Positions 45,705 through 59,221 of a stretch of 64,000 bases of DNA are shown here, one piece after another. The position numbers were made by a program, and so were the translations under genes. Location: NCBI RefSeq assembly GCF_010994375.1, contig NZ_WHMA01000001.1, positions 88,978-152,977 of the forward strand, given 5' to 3'. Numbering within the stretch: the stretch's first letter is position 1; the number at the start of each line of letters is the position of its first letter. The notes under the pieces are model-generated. The model did not search any database and was not told the origin of the DNA. It saw only the letters and a list, made by a program, of their open reading frames with translations. This stretch comes from Halomonas sp. NO4. Lineage in GTDB: Bacteria > Pseudomonadota > Gammaproteobacteria > Pseudomonadales > Halomonadaceae.

Positions 45705-46877
45705 TTATAACGCGTCGTCACCCCTGGCGACGAGGCCGTGGGCTGCCTGCTGCTGGTGCCACTCCTCATCTTCGGCATGCAGGTAGCGGGTCGTGGTGTC
45801 CAGGCGCGCATGACGGGCGGTGGCGGCCAGGAAGCGCAGCTCCACGCCGGCCTGGGCCTGGTGGGTCAGCGCCGTGTGGCGTAGCCAGTGGGGCGTGGCC
45901 TGGCGCAGGCGTGCCACCTGGGGCGCCACCGCCCTGCCCCGTTCGTCCTCCAGCGCCTCGGCGGCCTCCTGAAACGTCTCGCGAACCAGCCGGTAGAGGC
46001 GGTTGTCGCCCAGCGGGCGCGTACCGTTCAGGGCACGCAGCAGCGGCGTGGCCTCTCCCGGTTCGGGGAGCGGCGCCAGCCCCAACTGGGCCCGCCAGGC
46101 TTCGAGCAGTGGCAGCATGTCCGGCGGCACGGGAATCGCCGCTACCTTGTCCCCCTTGCCGACCACCCGCCACCACCAGCGTCCTTCCCGACGGTGGAAG
46201 TCGTGCATCCGTGCCGCACTCATCTCGCTGATCCGCGGGGCGAGCAGATAGGCGAAGCCGAACACCAGTCGTTGCCGTTCCCGCTCGAAGCGCTGGCGCG
46301 GTGTCGCGCGCTGAGACAGCGGCCGGTTTAGCCAGGCCCATAGCCACTCCCACAGCGACCGTTCCAGGTAGCGCTCCACCCGGCCCTGCCGATTGTCGAG
46401 GCGCCGACGCTTGTCGCGCATCAGGCGAAAGGGGTTGTGGCTGACCCAGCCCGCTTCCACCAGCCAGGCGAACAGGCCTTGCAGAATCACCAGGCTCTGG
46501 CGCCGGCTGGCCGCCGACAGCGGCCCGCGGAAGGGGCGCCACTCGGGACTCGTGCGCGGCCGTGCCGGCCCCGTCCAGCGTGCCCGCGGCTGTGGGTCGG
46601 CAAGAAAAGCCTCGAAGGCGTCGAGATCCTCGCGGCGCAGCGAGCCTAGCCCCCTGCCCTGCTCGCCGAGCCACAGCAGCAGCCGCTCCGCCTCGCGGCG
46701 ATAGGCGCGCTGGGTGCGGGGACTTGCGCGGTACTCGGCGAGCCAGTGGGCGACGGCCTCGGCATCGCCATTCGCCGCGATACGCACCTCGCCGGCTGCG
46801 GGCATGGCGGCAACCGGCGCAAGGTCGGGTGCCTGACGGTTGTCGAGCGGCGGGTTGCCCGGGGGCGGCTGCGACAC
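45705..46877 (-). CDS. Tyrosine recombinase (phage-integrase family)
   Basis: A 390-residue site-specific recombinase. The N-terminal SAM-like domain (about residues 35-165) precedes the catalytic domain with Arg in APRISEM (about 214), Lys in VGKGDK (about 240), HWLRH (about 330), a second His in ARHARLD (about 355) and the nucleophile Tyr in TTTRYLH (about 364). The start is GTG at 46877 with AAGGAG nine bases upstream. It is divergent from a KfrA-like gene. It lies 5.3 kb outside the prophage and is not needed to explain that integration. Confidence 0.85.
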   Translation of the reverse strand: MSQPPPGNPPLDNRQAPDLAPVAAMPAAGEVRIAANGDAEAVAHWLAEYRASPRTQRAYRREAERLLLWLGEQGRGLGSLRREDLDAFEAFLADPQPRARWTGPARPRTSPEWRPFRGPLSAASRRQSLVILQGLFAWLVEAGWVSHNPFRLMRDKRRRLDNRQGRVERYLERSLWEWLWAWLNRPLSQRATPRQRFERERQRLVFGFAYLLAPRISEMSAARMHDFHRREGRWWWRVVGKGDKVAAIPVPPDMLPLLEAWRAQLGLAPLPEPGEATPLLRALNGTRPLGDNRLYRLVRETFQEAAEALEDERGRAVAPQVARLRQATPHWLRHTALTHQAQAGVELRFLAATARHARLDTTTRYLHAEDEEWHQQQAAHGLVARGDDAL

Positions 46878-46954
46878 GAAACAGGGCTCCTTCGGCGTGA
46901 CCGGGACAACTCTACCGCCGTATCAGCAATAAAAGCAAGATAAGCCGCGTAATC

Positions 46955-47000
46955 TTGACTTTATTGTCTTTAACGTAGTGTATATTACGTTATATGTAAT
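46955..47000 (+). promoter_or_regulatory. AT-rich palindromic promoter region of the kfrA-like gene
   Basis: In otherwise GC-rich sequence, TTGACT (46955-46960) is followed 18 bases later by TGTATA (46979-46984). Two overlapping inverted repeats cover the start region: AACGTA with TACGTT (46972-46991) and TATTAC with GTAATA (46983-47001). They are candidates for an autoregulatory KfrA operator. The stretch 46979-46995 also matches the centre plus XerD arm of dif at 15 of 17 positions. Confidence 0.55.
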
Positions 47001-47082
47001 ATGCTGAATGGTATCGAAGCACCCGACGCATCGGGTAAGCTCGCGCCGGCCAGACCCGGTGAAGATCAGCAAGGAGAACGTC

Positions 47083-48123
47083 ATGGCACGCAGCGGTGTG
47101 CAATACGAAGATGTGCAGCGGGCGGTGGAGACACTGCTTGACCAGGGAGAAACGCCCAGCGTGCAGAAGGTGCGCGAGATACTGGGGACCGGCAGCTTCA
47201 CCACCATCAACGAGCATCTGCGCGAGTGGCGGGCGCGGCGTGATGCCAGTCGTGACGCACCGCCGACGCACGCCATGCCGGAGGCGGTGGCATCGCTTGC
47301 CGAGCGGCTGTGGACCCAGGCTCAGGAGGCGGCCGGCGACGCCCTGGCGCAGTACCGCGACGCCGCCGATCGTCGCGTGGAGGCGGCCCACGAAGCGACA
47401 CAGGATGCCGAGCGCCAAGCCGAGGATGCCGCTCAGCGCGAGGCCGCCCTGGCCGCGCACCTCGGCGAGACACAGCAGCGGCTGGAGGCGCGCAGCGCCG
47501 CCCTGGCCACGGCCGAGGCCGAGCGTGACCAGCGCCGGAGCGAGGCGGAACAGCTTGGCGAACGGGTGCAACGCCTGACTCGCCAGTTGGAAAAGCAGCA
47601 AACCGAGCACGAGCGGCGCCTGGCCTCCCAGCAGGAGGCCCAGGCGCAGCGTGAGACGCAGTTGCGCGAGCGGTTGAGCCAGGAGGAGCAGCGCCACGAG
47701 AGCGCCGAAGCGCGGCTGATGGCGCTACTCGACGAGGCGCGCCAGGAGCGGCAGGCCGTGGAGAAGGCGCGCGTCGCCCGTGAGCGTCAGCTGGAGACGC
47801 GCCTGGCGGCGCTGCAGGAAGAGGTGAAGGCGACTCGCGGCGCCTTGGCCGAGGAGGAGCAGCGCCACCGCGAGGCCAACTGGGCCTGCCACCGGGCCGA
47901 GGAGCTGGCGCAGGCACGCCAGCATGAAAAGGCCCTGCTGCAGGCACGCATCGACGAACAGCGCCGCCTGCTCGATGAGCAGGCGCGCCGTTTGCGCGAG
48001 CTCGAGTCGCAGTTCAATCGCTGGCTATGGCAGGAGCCGGCGCCGGCAAGGCCCGAGGCGGGCCCGCACGACAACAGCGAAGACCCGGACGAGGCCGGAT
48101 CTTCGGCAGCGGAGAAGCGCTGA
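47083..48123 (+). CDS. KfrA-like DNA-binding coiled-coil protein
   Basis: The 346-residue protein begins with a KfrA_N-type DNA-binding domain (VQYEDVQRAVETLLDQGETPSVQKVREILGTGSFTTINEHL) and continues as a coiled coil of about 250 residues rich in Glu, Gln, Arg and Ala. KfrA proteins are autorepressors best known from plasmids. ATG at 47083 follows AAGGAG at 47071-47076. Divergent from a tyrosine recombinase. The low-complexity sequence gives extended reading frames in other phases that are not genes. Confidence 0.83.
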   Translation: MARSGVQYEDVQRAVETLLDQGETPSVQKVREILGTGSFTTINEHLREWRARRDASRDAPPTHAMPEAVASLAERLWTQAQEAAGDALAQYRDAADRRVEAAHEATQDAERQAEDAAQREAALAAHLGETQQRLEARSAALATAEAERDQRRSEAEQLGERVQRLTRQLEKQQTEHERRLASQQEAQAQRETQLRERLSQEEQRHESAEARLMALLDEARQERQAVEKARVARERQLETRLAALQEEVKATRGALAEEEQRHREANWACHRAEELAQARQHEKALLQARIDEQRRLLDEQARRLRELESQFNRWLWQEPAPARPEAGPHDNSEDPDEAGSSAAEKR

Positions 48124-48179
48124 GGGAGGTGCTTACCGAGACATCGCGGCGAGGTGACGGCCCTCGCCTCGCCGGCGAC

Positions 48180-48770
48180 TCAGCGGTAGTAGGCGTTGGT
48201 CGTGTCCGTGTGGTCGGTCACGTCGCGAATGCCGGAAAGCTCGGGGATGCGCTCCATCAAGGTACGCTCCACGCCCTGCTTGAGGGTGAGGTCGACCGCG
48301 GCACAGCCCTGGCAGCCGCCGCCGAAGGCGAGCACGGCAATCTGATCCTCGGTCAGCTCGATCAGTTTGATCTCGCCGCCGTGGGCGGCCAGACCGGGAT
48401 TGATCTCGCTGTAGAGCACGTAGTTGACGCGATCCTCCAAGGGGCTGTCGGCGTTGACCTTGGGCATCTTGGCGTTGGGCGCCTTGATGGTGAGCTGGCC
48501 GCCCATACGGTCGGCGTTGAAGTCGACCACGGCCTCCTCGAGGAAGGGAATGCTGTGCTTGTCGACGTAGACGGCAAGCTTCTTGAGGTCGAGGCGCTCG
48601 TCGGTCGGCTCTTCCTCGCCGGGCCGGCAGTAAGCCAGGCAGGTCTCCGCGTAGGGCGTCCCCGGCTGGGTGATGAAGATGCGCACGGCGATACCCTCGA
48701 CGTTCTGCTTGGCGAGCAGTTCGGCGAGGTAGTCCTGGGCGCTGTCGGTAATCTGGATGATCTCGCTCAT
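48180..48770 (-). CDS. nfuA: Fe/S biogenesis protein NfuA
   Basis: NfuA carries and delivers 4Fe-4S clusters. The 196-residue protein has a degenerate A-type N-terminal domain ([23 protein letters not shown]) and a C-terminal Nfu domain with the cluster-binding [20 protein letters not shown]. Length matches E. coli NfuA (191). It is divergent from metH with 253 bases between, and converges with the kfrA-like gene. Confidence 0.96.
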   Translation of the reverse strand: MSEIIQITDSAQDYLAELLAKQNVEGIAVRIFITQPGTPYAETCLAYCRPGEEEPTDERLDLKKLAVYVDKHSIPFLEEAVVDFNADRMGGQLTIKAPNAKMPKVNADSPLEDRVNYVLYSEINPGLAAHGGEIKLIELTEDQIAVLAFGGGCQGCAAVDLTLKQGVERTLMERIPELSGIRDVTDHTDTTNAYYR

Positions 48771-48825
48771 GGTATTCTCGCTAGCCTGGCTGCCGGTCGC
48801 TCAGGCAGCCGTCATTGGTCTGACG

Positions 48826-48922
48826 CCATGGTAAGCAAAAGCCGCGGGCGACACAATCCCGACTGTTTTGGTCGGTTTTTGGCCGCTGCCCTGCCCTCGC
48901 TGCGGCGCTTTTGCTACCATGG
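48826..48922 (+). promoter_or_regulatory. Long inverted repeat and internal hairpin between nfuA and metH
   Basis: CCATGGTAAGCAAAAGCCG (48826-48844) and CGGCGCTTTTGCTACCATGG (48903-48922) are near-perfect inverted copies, differing by single-base bulges. Between them CCGAC (48859-48863) pairs with GTCGG (48871-48875) followed by five T residues, a terminator-like hairpin. A -10-like TAATAT at 48929-48934 comes right after the right arm. The arms may bind a regulator or fold in the metH leader. No cobalamin riboswitch could be recognised. Confidence 0.5.
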
Positions 48923-49023
48923 CGCCTCTAATATCGCGGCGCCGCCCATGCTCACAAGACGCCCCAAAGCGCAGCGGCGACCTGCCAATCTCGACGTGAC
49001 TTCGCTGGAGACCGACCCGACCC

Positions 49024-52745
<3,722 letters not shown>

Positions 52746-52749
<4 letters not shown>

Positions 52750-54110
52750 CCTCGCTGGGCCGGGACGAGCGGCTGGATCGCCTGCGACTCGATCCGCACC
52801 GACGCCAGCGCATCCTGCGCCTGGCCCTGCCGATCGTGGCCGGCATGCTGTCGCAGAGCCTGATCAACCTGATCGATGCGGCCTTGGTGGGTGCCCTCGG
52901 CGAGGTGCCGCTGGCCGGGGTGGGCATCGGCGGTTACGCCATGTTCCTAGTGACCGCCCTGGTCTTCGGCCTCTCTTCTGGAGTGCAGGCCCAGACAGCC
53001 CGACGCCACGGCGAGGAGGACTGGCCCCGCCTGGCGGTGCCGCTCAATGCCGGGCTGATCATCGCGGCGCTGCTGGCCGCCCCGGTCACCCTGCTCTGTC
53101 TGTGGCAGGCACCTGCCCTCCTGGCTCTGCTCAACCAGGAGCCGGCCGTGCATGCCGAGGCGGTGGCCTACTTTCGCTGGCGGGTGGTGTCGCTCGCTGC
53201 GGTGGCCATGATCTTCTGTTTCCGCGGCTACTGGAACGGCATCCAGCAGACAGCCATCTACCTGCGTATCCTGCTGGTGATGCACGTCGTCAACGTGGCC
53301 GCCAGCCTGGTGCTGATCTTCGGCTACCTGGGCCTGCCGGCCATGGGCACGGCCGGTGCCGGCGCCGGCACCACCCTGTCGCTCTTCGCGGGACTGGCCA
53401 TCTGGGCCGGGGTGAGCGCCCGCCATGCGCGGCGGCGCGGTTTTCTCGGCGACCTGCCACGGCGACTGACCGTTGTCACTACCCTGCGCCTGGCCACGCC
53501 ACACTCCTTCCAGCAGCTGTGGTTTGCCGCCGGCTATGCCGTGCTGTTCTGGATACTGGGGCAGATCGACACCGCCAGCGTGGCCGTGGGTCACGTACTG
53601 GTGAACCTCTCGCTGCTGCTGATCCTGCCCGGCGTGGGGCTGGGCATGGCCGCCATGAGCCTGGTGGGCCAGGCACTGGGGCGGCGCGCCCACGGCGATG
53701 CCCATCGCTGGGGCTGGGACGTGGTGCGCCTGGCCTGGCTCTGCCTGGCGGCGCTGGCCCTACCCATGGCGCTCTTCCCCGACGCGGTGTTGGCGTTGTT
53801 CCTGCACGACCCTGCGCTGGTCGCCCTCGGGCGCGTGCCGCTGCAGCTCACCGCCGCCATGATCGTGCTCGATGCCGCCGCCCTGGTGCTCGGCCAGGCG
53901 CTGCTCGGTGCCGGGGCCAATCGTACCGTGATGACCACCACCCTGACCCTGCAGTGGCTGGTCTTCCTGCCGCTGGCCTGGTGGGTGGGCGTGGCGCTCG
54001 AGCAGGGGCTGCTCGGCATCTGGTGGGTGCAGCTCGGCTATCGCTGTCTCAACTCGGCGTGGTTTGCGGCGATCTGGCAACGCCGCCGCTGGCAGCAGCT
54101 TGAGGTCTAG
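52746..54110 (+). CDS. MATE-family efflux transporter
   Basis: A 454-residue inner-membrane exporter with about twelve helices and the MATE start pattern [38 protein letters not shown]. It resembles the DinF/NorM branch. It probably expels toxic or metabolic compounds by cation exchange; the substrate is unknown. The four-base overlap with metH suggests coupling, though no link of function is known to me. Confidence 0.92.
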
Positions 54111-54141
54111 CGGCCTGCCTGGCAGGATGGAAGCGCCATAT

Positions 54142-54211
54142 ATTCTTTTTTGAATAAAAAGTATAAATATTTATTCTTTCATCGAATAAAGCCGGGGCGT
54201 TATGGTGCCCC
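54142..54211 (+). promoter_or_regulatory. AT-rich control region of cysI
   Basis: A stretch of about 50 bases is over 80 percent A+T. It contains TATTC-TTTTTT-GAATA (54141-54156) and TTATTC with GAATAA (54171-54189), both inverted repeats of the same half-site, followed by a GGGGC/GCCCC hairpin (54194-54211) in the leader. LysR regulators of sulfur genes (CysB/Cbl) bind AT-rich sites in such positions; the identity of the regulator is inferred. Confidence 0.5.
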
Positions 54212-54250
54212 CTGACGATTCGCCAATCTCTCTGCAGCAGGACCGGCCGA

Positions 54251-55903
54251 ATGTATCGCTATGACACCCACGACCAGACCTTGGTCAACGAACGCGTCGC
54301 CCAGTTTCGCGACCAGATGAACCGTTATCTGGCCGGGCGGCTCAGCGAGGAGGAGTTTCTGCCCCTGCGCGTGCAGAATGGCCTCTATGTCCAGCGCTAC
54401 GCCCCGATGCTGCGCATCGCCATTCCCTACGGCATGCTGGCCTCCTATCAGCTGCGCAAGCTCGGCGATCTGGCCCGCGACTACGACCGCGGCTACGGCC
54501 ATTTCACCACCCGTACCAACCTGCAGCTCAACTGGCCAAAGCTGGAGACGGTGCCCGACATGCTGGGCGAGCTGGCCAGCGTGCAGATGCACTCCATCCA
54601 GACCAGCGGCAACGACATCCGCAACACCACCACCGACCAATTCTCCGGGGTGGCCGAGGACGAGGAGGTCGATCCGCGTCCCTGGTGCGAGCTGATCCGC
54701 CAGTGGTCGACCTTCCACCCCGAGTTCACCTACCTGCCGCGCAAGTTCAAGATCGCCGTCACCGGCGCGGCCGAGGATCGCGCGGCGATCCAGGTGCACG
54801 ACGTGGGCCTGCGCCTGTGGCGCGACGAACACGATGAGGTACGCGTCAAGGTGCTGGCCGGTGGCGGGCTGGGCCGCACGCCGATGATCGGCGACGTGGT
54901 GCGCGAGGACCTCCCCTGGCAGCACCTGCTCACCTACCTGGAAGCCCTGGTGCGCGTCTATAACCAGTTCGGCCGCCGTGACAACAAGTTCAAGGCGCGC
55001 ATCAAAATCCTGGTGAAGGCTCTGGGCATCGAGGAGTTCCGCCGCCGGGTCGATGCCGAGTGGGCCCACCTCAAGGAGGGCAGCCAGACCCTGACCCGCG
55101 AAACCGTCGAGGCCATGCAGGCCCACTTCATCGATCCCGAGCGCCGCGAGGTGCCGGCCGCGGCCCAGGCCGAGATCGAGCGGCTGCGCGGCGAGAACCG
55201 CGCCTTCGCGCGTTTCATGACCAACAACGTGCACGGCCACAAGGTCCCCGGCTACAAGGCGGTGACCCTATCGCTCAAGCGCCGCGGCCACTCCCCCGGC
55301 GACGTGACCTGGGAGCAGATGCACCAGATCGCCGACCTGGCCGACGAATACAGCTTTGGCGAGCTGCGCGTCACCCACGAGCAGAACCTGGTGCTCACCG
55401 ACGTGCCCATGGACCGCCTCGAGGCGCTGTGGCACGAGTTGGAGGCGCTGGGTCTGGCCAATCCCACGGTGGGCACCCTGGCCGACCTGATCTGCTGCCC
55501 CGGCGGCGACTACTGCGCCCTAGCCAACGCTAAGTCGATCCCCGTCGCCCAGGCGATCCAGGAGCGCTTCGAGGACTTGGATTTCCTCTACGACCTGGGG
55601 CCGCTGGAGCTCAACATCTCGGGCTGCATGAACGCCTGCGGTCACCACCATGTCGGCCACATCGGCATCCTCGGCGTCGACAAGAAGGGCGAAGAGTTCT
55701 ACCAGATCTCGTTGGGCGGTGCCCAGGGCGACGAGGCGTCGCTGGGCAAGATCCTGGGGCCGTCGTTCTACCGCGACAGTGTCCCGGACGTCATCGACAA
55801 GGTGCTGCAGGTCTACGTCGGCGAGCGCCACGACGGCGAGACCTTCCTCGACACCTATCGCCGTATCGGTCTCAAACCCTTCAAGGAGCGGGTCTATGCC
55901 TGA
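54251..55903 (+). CDS. cysI: Sulfite (or nitrite/sulfite) reductase hemoprotein CysI-type
   Basis: A siroheme/4Fe-4S reductase of 550 residues that reduces sulfite to sulfide for cysteine synthesis. The cluster cysteines are in CCPGGDYCALANAKSIP (C-x5-C) near residue 417 and SGCMNACGHHHVGHIGI (C-x3-C) near 460. Siroheme-contact blocks such as GHFTTRTNLQLNWPKL and NIRNTTTDQF-like DIRNTTTDQFSG are present. A DUF934 gene overlaps its end, an arrangement usual in Pseudomonas and Halomonas sulfite reductase operons. Confidence 0.92.
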   Translation: MYRYDTHDQTLVNERVAQFRDQMNRYLAGRLSEEEFLPLRVQNGLYVQRYAPMLRIAIPYGMLASYQLRKLGDLARDYDRGYGHFTTRTNLQLNWPKLETVPDMLGELASVQMHSIQTSGNDIRNTTTDQFSGVAEDEEVDPRPWCELIRQWSTFHPEFTYLPRKFKIAVTGAAEDRAAIQVHDVGLRLWRDEHDEVRVKVLAGGGLGRTPMIGDVVREDLPWQHLLTYLEALVRVYNQFGRRDNKFKARIKILVKALGIEEFRRRVDAEWAHLKEGSQTLTRETVEAMQAHFIDPERREVPAAAQAEIERLRGENRAFARFMTNNVHGHKVPGYKAVTLSLKRRGHSPGDVTWEQMHQIADLADEYSFGELRVTHEQNLVLTDVPMDRLEALWHELEALGLANPTVGTLADLICCPGGDYCALANAKSIPVAQAIQERFEDLDFLYDLGPLELNISGCMNACGHHHVGHIGILGVDKKGEEFYQISLGGAQGDEASLGKILGPSFYRDSVPDVIDKVLQVYVGERHDGETFLDTYRRIGLKPFKERVYA

Positions 55904-56429
55904 TCAAGCCACCGTCACACGTCCCCTCATTCGTCGGGGAGTGCCCGACGCGGATCGCTGGACCCTGATTCGCGATCCCGAGTCCGCGCTCCCCGAGGGG
56001 CCGGCCATCGTGCCGCTCGAGCAGTGGCGGGAAGCCGCGCCGAGCGAGGACCTGGCGCCCTGGCTTGCCAGCGACACCGAACTGACGCCGGAGCTGGCCG
56101 ATGCCCTGCAGGACGCGCCGCTGATCGCCATCGACTTCCCCAAGTTCACCGACGGTCGCGGCTATTCGCTGGCCCGGCTGCTGCGCGAGCGCTATGGCTA
56201 CCCGGGTGAGATCCGCGCCATCGGCGACGTGCTGGTGGACCAGGTGTTCTTCCTGACCCGCTGTGGTTTCGATGCCCTCTCGCTGCGCGAGGACCAGTGG
56301 CTGGAGGATGCCCTGCGTGCCCTCAACGCCTTCAGCCGCGCTTACCAGCCGGCCGTGGACGAGCCCGAACCGCTGTTCCGCCATCGCCTGCGCGAGGCGA
56401 TCCACGAGGCCGAGCCTGCCTTCGCGTGA
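55896..56429 (+). CDS. DUF934 protein, partner of CysI
   Basis: A 177-residue cytoplasmic protein of the DUF934 family (LIAIDFPKFTDGRGYSLARLLRERYGYPGEIRAIGDVLVDQ, FFLTRCGFDALSLRE). It is almost always linked to cysI and is thought to assist sulfite reduction, possibly in place of an electron-transfer subunit; biochemical function is unknown to me. ATG at 55896 overlaps the cysI end by eight bases. Confidence 0.9.
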   Translation: MPDQATVTRPLIRRGVPDADRWTLIRDPESALPEGPAIVPLEQWREAAPSEDLAPWLASDTELTPELADALQDAPLIAIDFPKFTDGRGYSLARLLRERYGYPGEIRAIGDVLVDQVFFLTRCGFDALSLREDQWLEDALRALNAFSRAYQPAVDEPEPLFRHRLREAIHEAEPAFA

Positions 56430-56489
56430 GATCAGCCTTCTATCAAATGACGCCGACCCTTAGGTCAGCGTCTTAGTATCGGCGCGACG

Positions 56490-57083
56490 TCAGCCACGCC
56501 GCTTCTGCTGGCGTTCGCGGTTTGCGGCCCGTGCGCGTTCGCTCTTGCGCAGCATCACCCAGGTGGCGCCCAGGCCACCGTCGGACGGCTGGGCGGAAAC
56601 GAAGGCCTGCACCTGCTCGAACTGGGCCAGCCACTTGGCCAGATAGGAGCGCAGCACGTTGGGGGCGCTGTCGATCTCGCGGCCGCGGCCATGCACGATC
56701 AACACCGAGCGCAGGTCATGGGCCTGGGCTTCCTCGATGAAGCCGGGCAGCGTGCGGCGACACTCGGCGAGGGGGCGGCGCAGCAGGTGCAGCCGCGCCT
56801 GGGCTGCATAGCCGCCATGGCGCAGGCGGTCCACCACCCCCTGCTGGATGCCGTCGCGGCGGAACTCCAGGGGATCGAAGGGCGGTAGCAGTTCGACGAA
56901 GTCGTCGGAGAGGAAGCTGTCGCCCGCGCTTTCGGCCTCGGCGCTCTCGCGCCGGGCCAGCTGCGCTTCGCTGGGCGCCCGACGCGGCCGGCCGGGGTCG
57001 GCGCGGTTGCCTTCACGCCGCAAGGGTTGCACGTCCCCCATCAGGGCCCGAAAGTCGTGATCGTCGCGTGCCGACTGTGTCAT
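56490..57083 (-). CDS. Smr-domain protein (SmrA/YdaL-like)
   Basis: A 197-residue protein with a charged N-terminal half and a C-terminal Smr domain: LHLLRRPLAECRRTLPGFIEEA, VLIVHGRGREI and LRSYLAKWLAQFEQVQAFVSAQPSDGGLGATWVML. Smr domains are structure-specific endonucleases related to the MutS2 C-terminus. The family motif LDLHG is changed to LHLLR here, so one catalytic Asp is absent and nuclease activity is in doubt. A GGAGG site precedes the ATG at 57083. Confidence 0.85.
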   Translation of the reverse strand: MTQSARDDHDFRALMGDVQPLRREGNRADPGRPRRAPSEAQLARRESAEAESAGDSFLSDDFVELLPPFDPLEFRRDGIQQGVVDRLRHGGYAAQARLHLLRRPLAECRRTLPGFIEEAQAHDLRSVLIVHGRGREIDSAPNVLRSYLAKWLAQFEQVQAFVSAQPSDGGLGATWVMLRKSERARAANRERQQKRRG

Positions 57084-57208
57084 GGCGTACCTCCGGGGTC
57101 GTCTGGGGAAGTTCCATGCTAGCAGAGCACCGCCACGGGCTTAAGTCGGGCCGCACGGCGTGGCAGGATGGCGGCTATCCGCCGCTTGCCATCCCGCTGA
57201 GGAGTGCC

Positions 57209-57652
57209 ATGCGCCTGCTTCGTTGGTCCGTTACCCTGTTGCTCCTCGCCCCCTTGGCGCTGGCCGGTTGGCTATGGTGGACCCTGCTCAGCCCCTTCAC
57301 CTACGACCGCCCCGAGCATCTGCCACCGGTCGAGACAGGCCCCCATGCGGTCTTCGTCTACGGCACGCTGCGCCATGCCCCGGTGCGCTGGCTGGTCTAC
57401 GGGCGCGTCGGCGACCCGCAACCGGCGGTGCTCGAGGACTTTCGCCGCGAGGGTCTCGATATCGCCGAGGCGCCCGGGAAGGCGGTCGAGGGCGTGGTGC
57501 TCGAGGTCTCCGCCCGGGAGCTCGCCCGGCTCGACCGCTACGAGCGGCTGGGGATTCGCTATGAACGCGTGCGCGTGACCCTTTCCGACGGAAGCCAGGC
57601 CTGGGCATACCAGCGGCTGGACAGGGCGGCCGAGCCCGAAGCGCAGTTGTGA
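57209..57652 (+). CDS. Membrane-anchored gamma-glutamylcyclotransferase-like protein
   Basis: A 147-residue product with an N-terminal transmembrane helix (WSVTLLLLAPLALAGWLWW) and a GGCT/AIG2-type domain: AVFVYGTLRHAPVRWLVYG with the diagnostic YGTL, and VEGVVLEVSARELARLDRYER, in which the Glu after Tyr is the expected catalytic acid. The enzyme would cyclise a gamma-glutamyl group. An anchor on this fold is not usual. GAGGA at 57198-57202 supports the ATG. Confidence 0.82.
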   Translation: MRLLRWSVTLLLLAPLALAGWLWWTLLSPFTYDRPEHLPPVETGPHAVFVYGTLRHAPVRWLVYGRVGDPQPAVLEDFRREGLDIAEAPGKAVEGVVLEVSARELARLDRYERLGIRYERVRVTLSDGSQAWAYQRLDRAAEPEAQL

Positions 57653-57708
57653 GCCACTCCCCCCCCTTCTACAATGGCCGCCACTTCGTCACGGATCGAG
57701 GAGCCGGC

Positions 57709-58065
57709 ATGCCCATTACCCTGTATCACAACCCTCGCTGTTCCAAGTCGCGCCAGGCCCTGGCGCTGCTGGAGGAGCGCGGCATCGAGGTGCGCCAGCG
57801 CCGCTACCTGGACGAGCCGCCGAGCGAGGCCGAGCTGCGCGACCTGCTGTCGCGGCTCGACGCCGACGGCCATGCCCTGGTGCGCACCCAGGAAGCCGAA
57901 TGGAAGGCGATGGACCCGGAGGTCGATCTGAGCGACCAGGAGCAGGTGATCGCGGCTATCGTTGCCCATCCCCGCCTGCTGGAGCGCCCCATTGCCGACG
58001 ACGGCGAGCGAGCGGTGCTCGGTCGTCCGCCGGAAGACGTGCTCGCCCTGGTCGATGCCGACTGA
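57709..58065 (+). CDS. ArsC-family reductase (YfgD-like)
   Basis: A 118-residue thioredoxin-fold protein with NPRCSKSRQALALLEERG near residue 7 (active cysteine), ERPIADDGERAVLGRPPED near the C-terminus (family RPI motif). This fits ArsC-type arsenate reductases and the YfgD branch. With no arsenic operon nearby a housekeeping role is as likely as arsenate reduction. It is followed by wrbA after 39 bases. Confidence 0.88.
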   Translation: MPITLYHNPRCSKSRQALALLEERGIEVRQRRYLDEPPSEAELRDLLSRLDADGHALVRTQEAEWKAMDPEVDLSDQEQVIAAIVAHPRLLERPIADDGERAVLGRPPEDVLALVDAD

Positions 58066-59123
<1,058 letters not shown>

Positions 59124-59221
59124 GGAGAGGTGGCCCGGCCGGTGCCGGGGGCGTCGAGAAACAGGTGTTGTGCTCCTTTCGCGCAGCAGCGACCATAGCG
59201 GGAAACGATGAGGAGACCGCC

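Noticed and set aside
45705..46877. The tyrosine recombinase as integrase of the prophage
   Set aside because: It lies more than 5 kb outside the right attachment site, beyond several housekeeping genes, and the dif junctions are explained by host XerC/XerD.
48826..48922. metH leader as a cobalamin or SAM riboswitch
   Set aside because: The structure is a simple long inverted repeat; no B12-box or SAM-riboswitch core could be recognised.
54142..54190. AT-rich stretch before cysI as a second phage attachment site or insertion scar
   Set aside because: There is no direct repeat or mobile gene nearby, and its inverted repeats fit a promoter-operator region.
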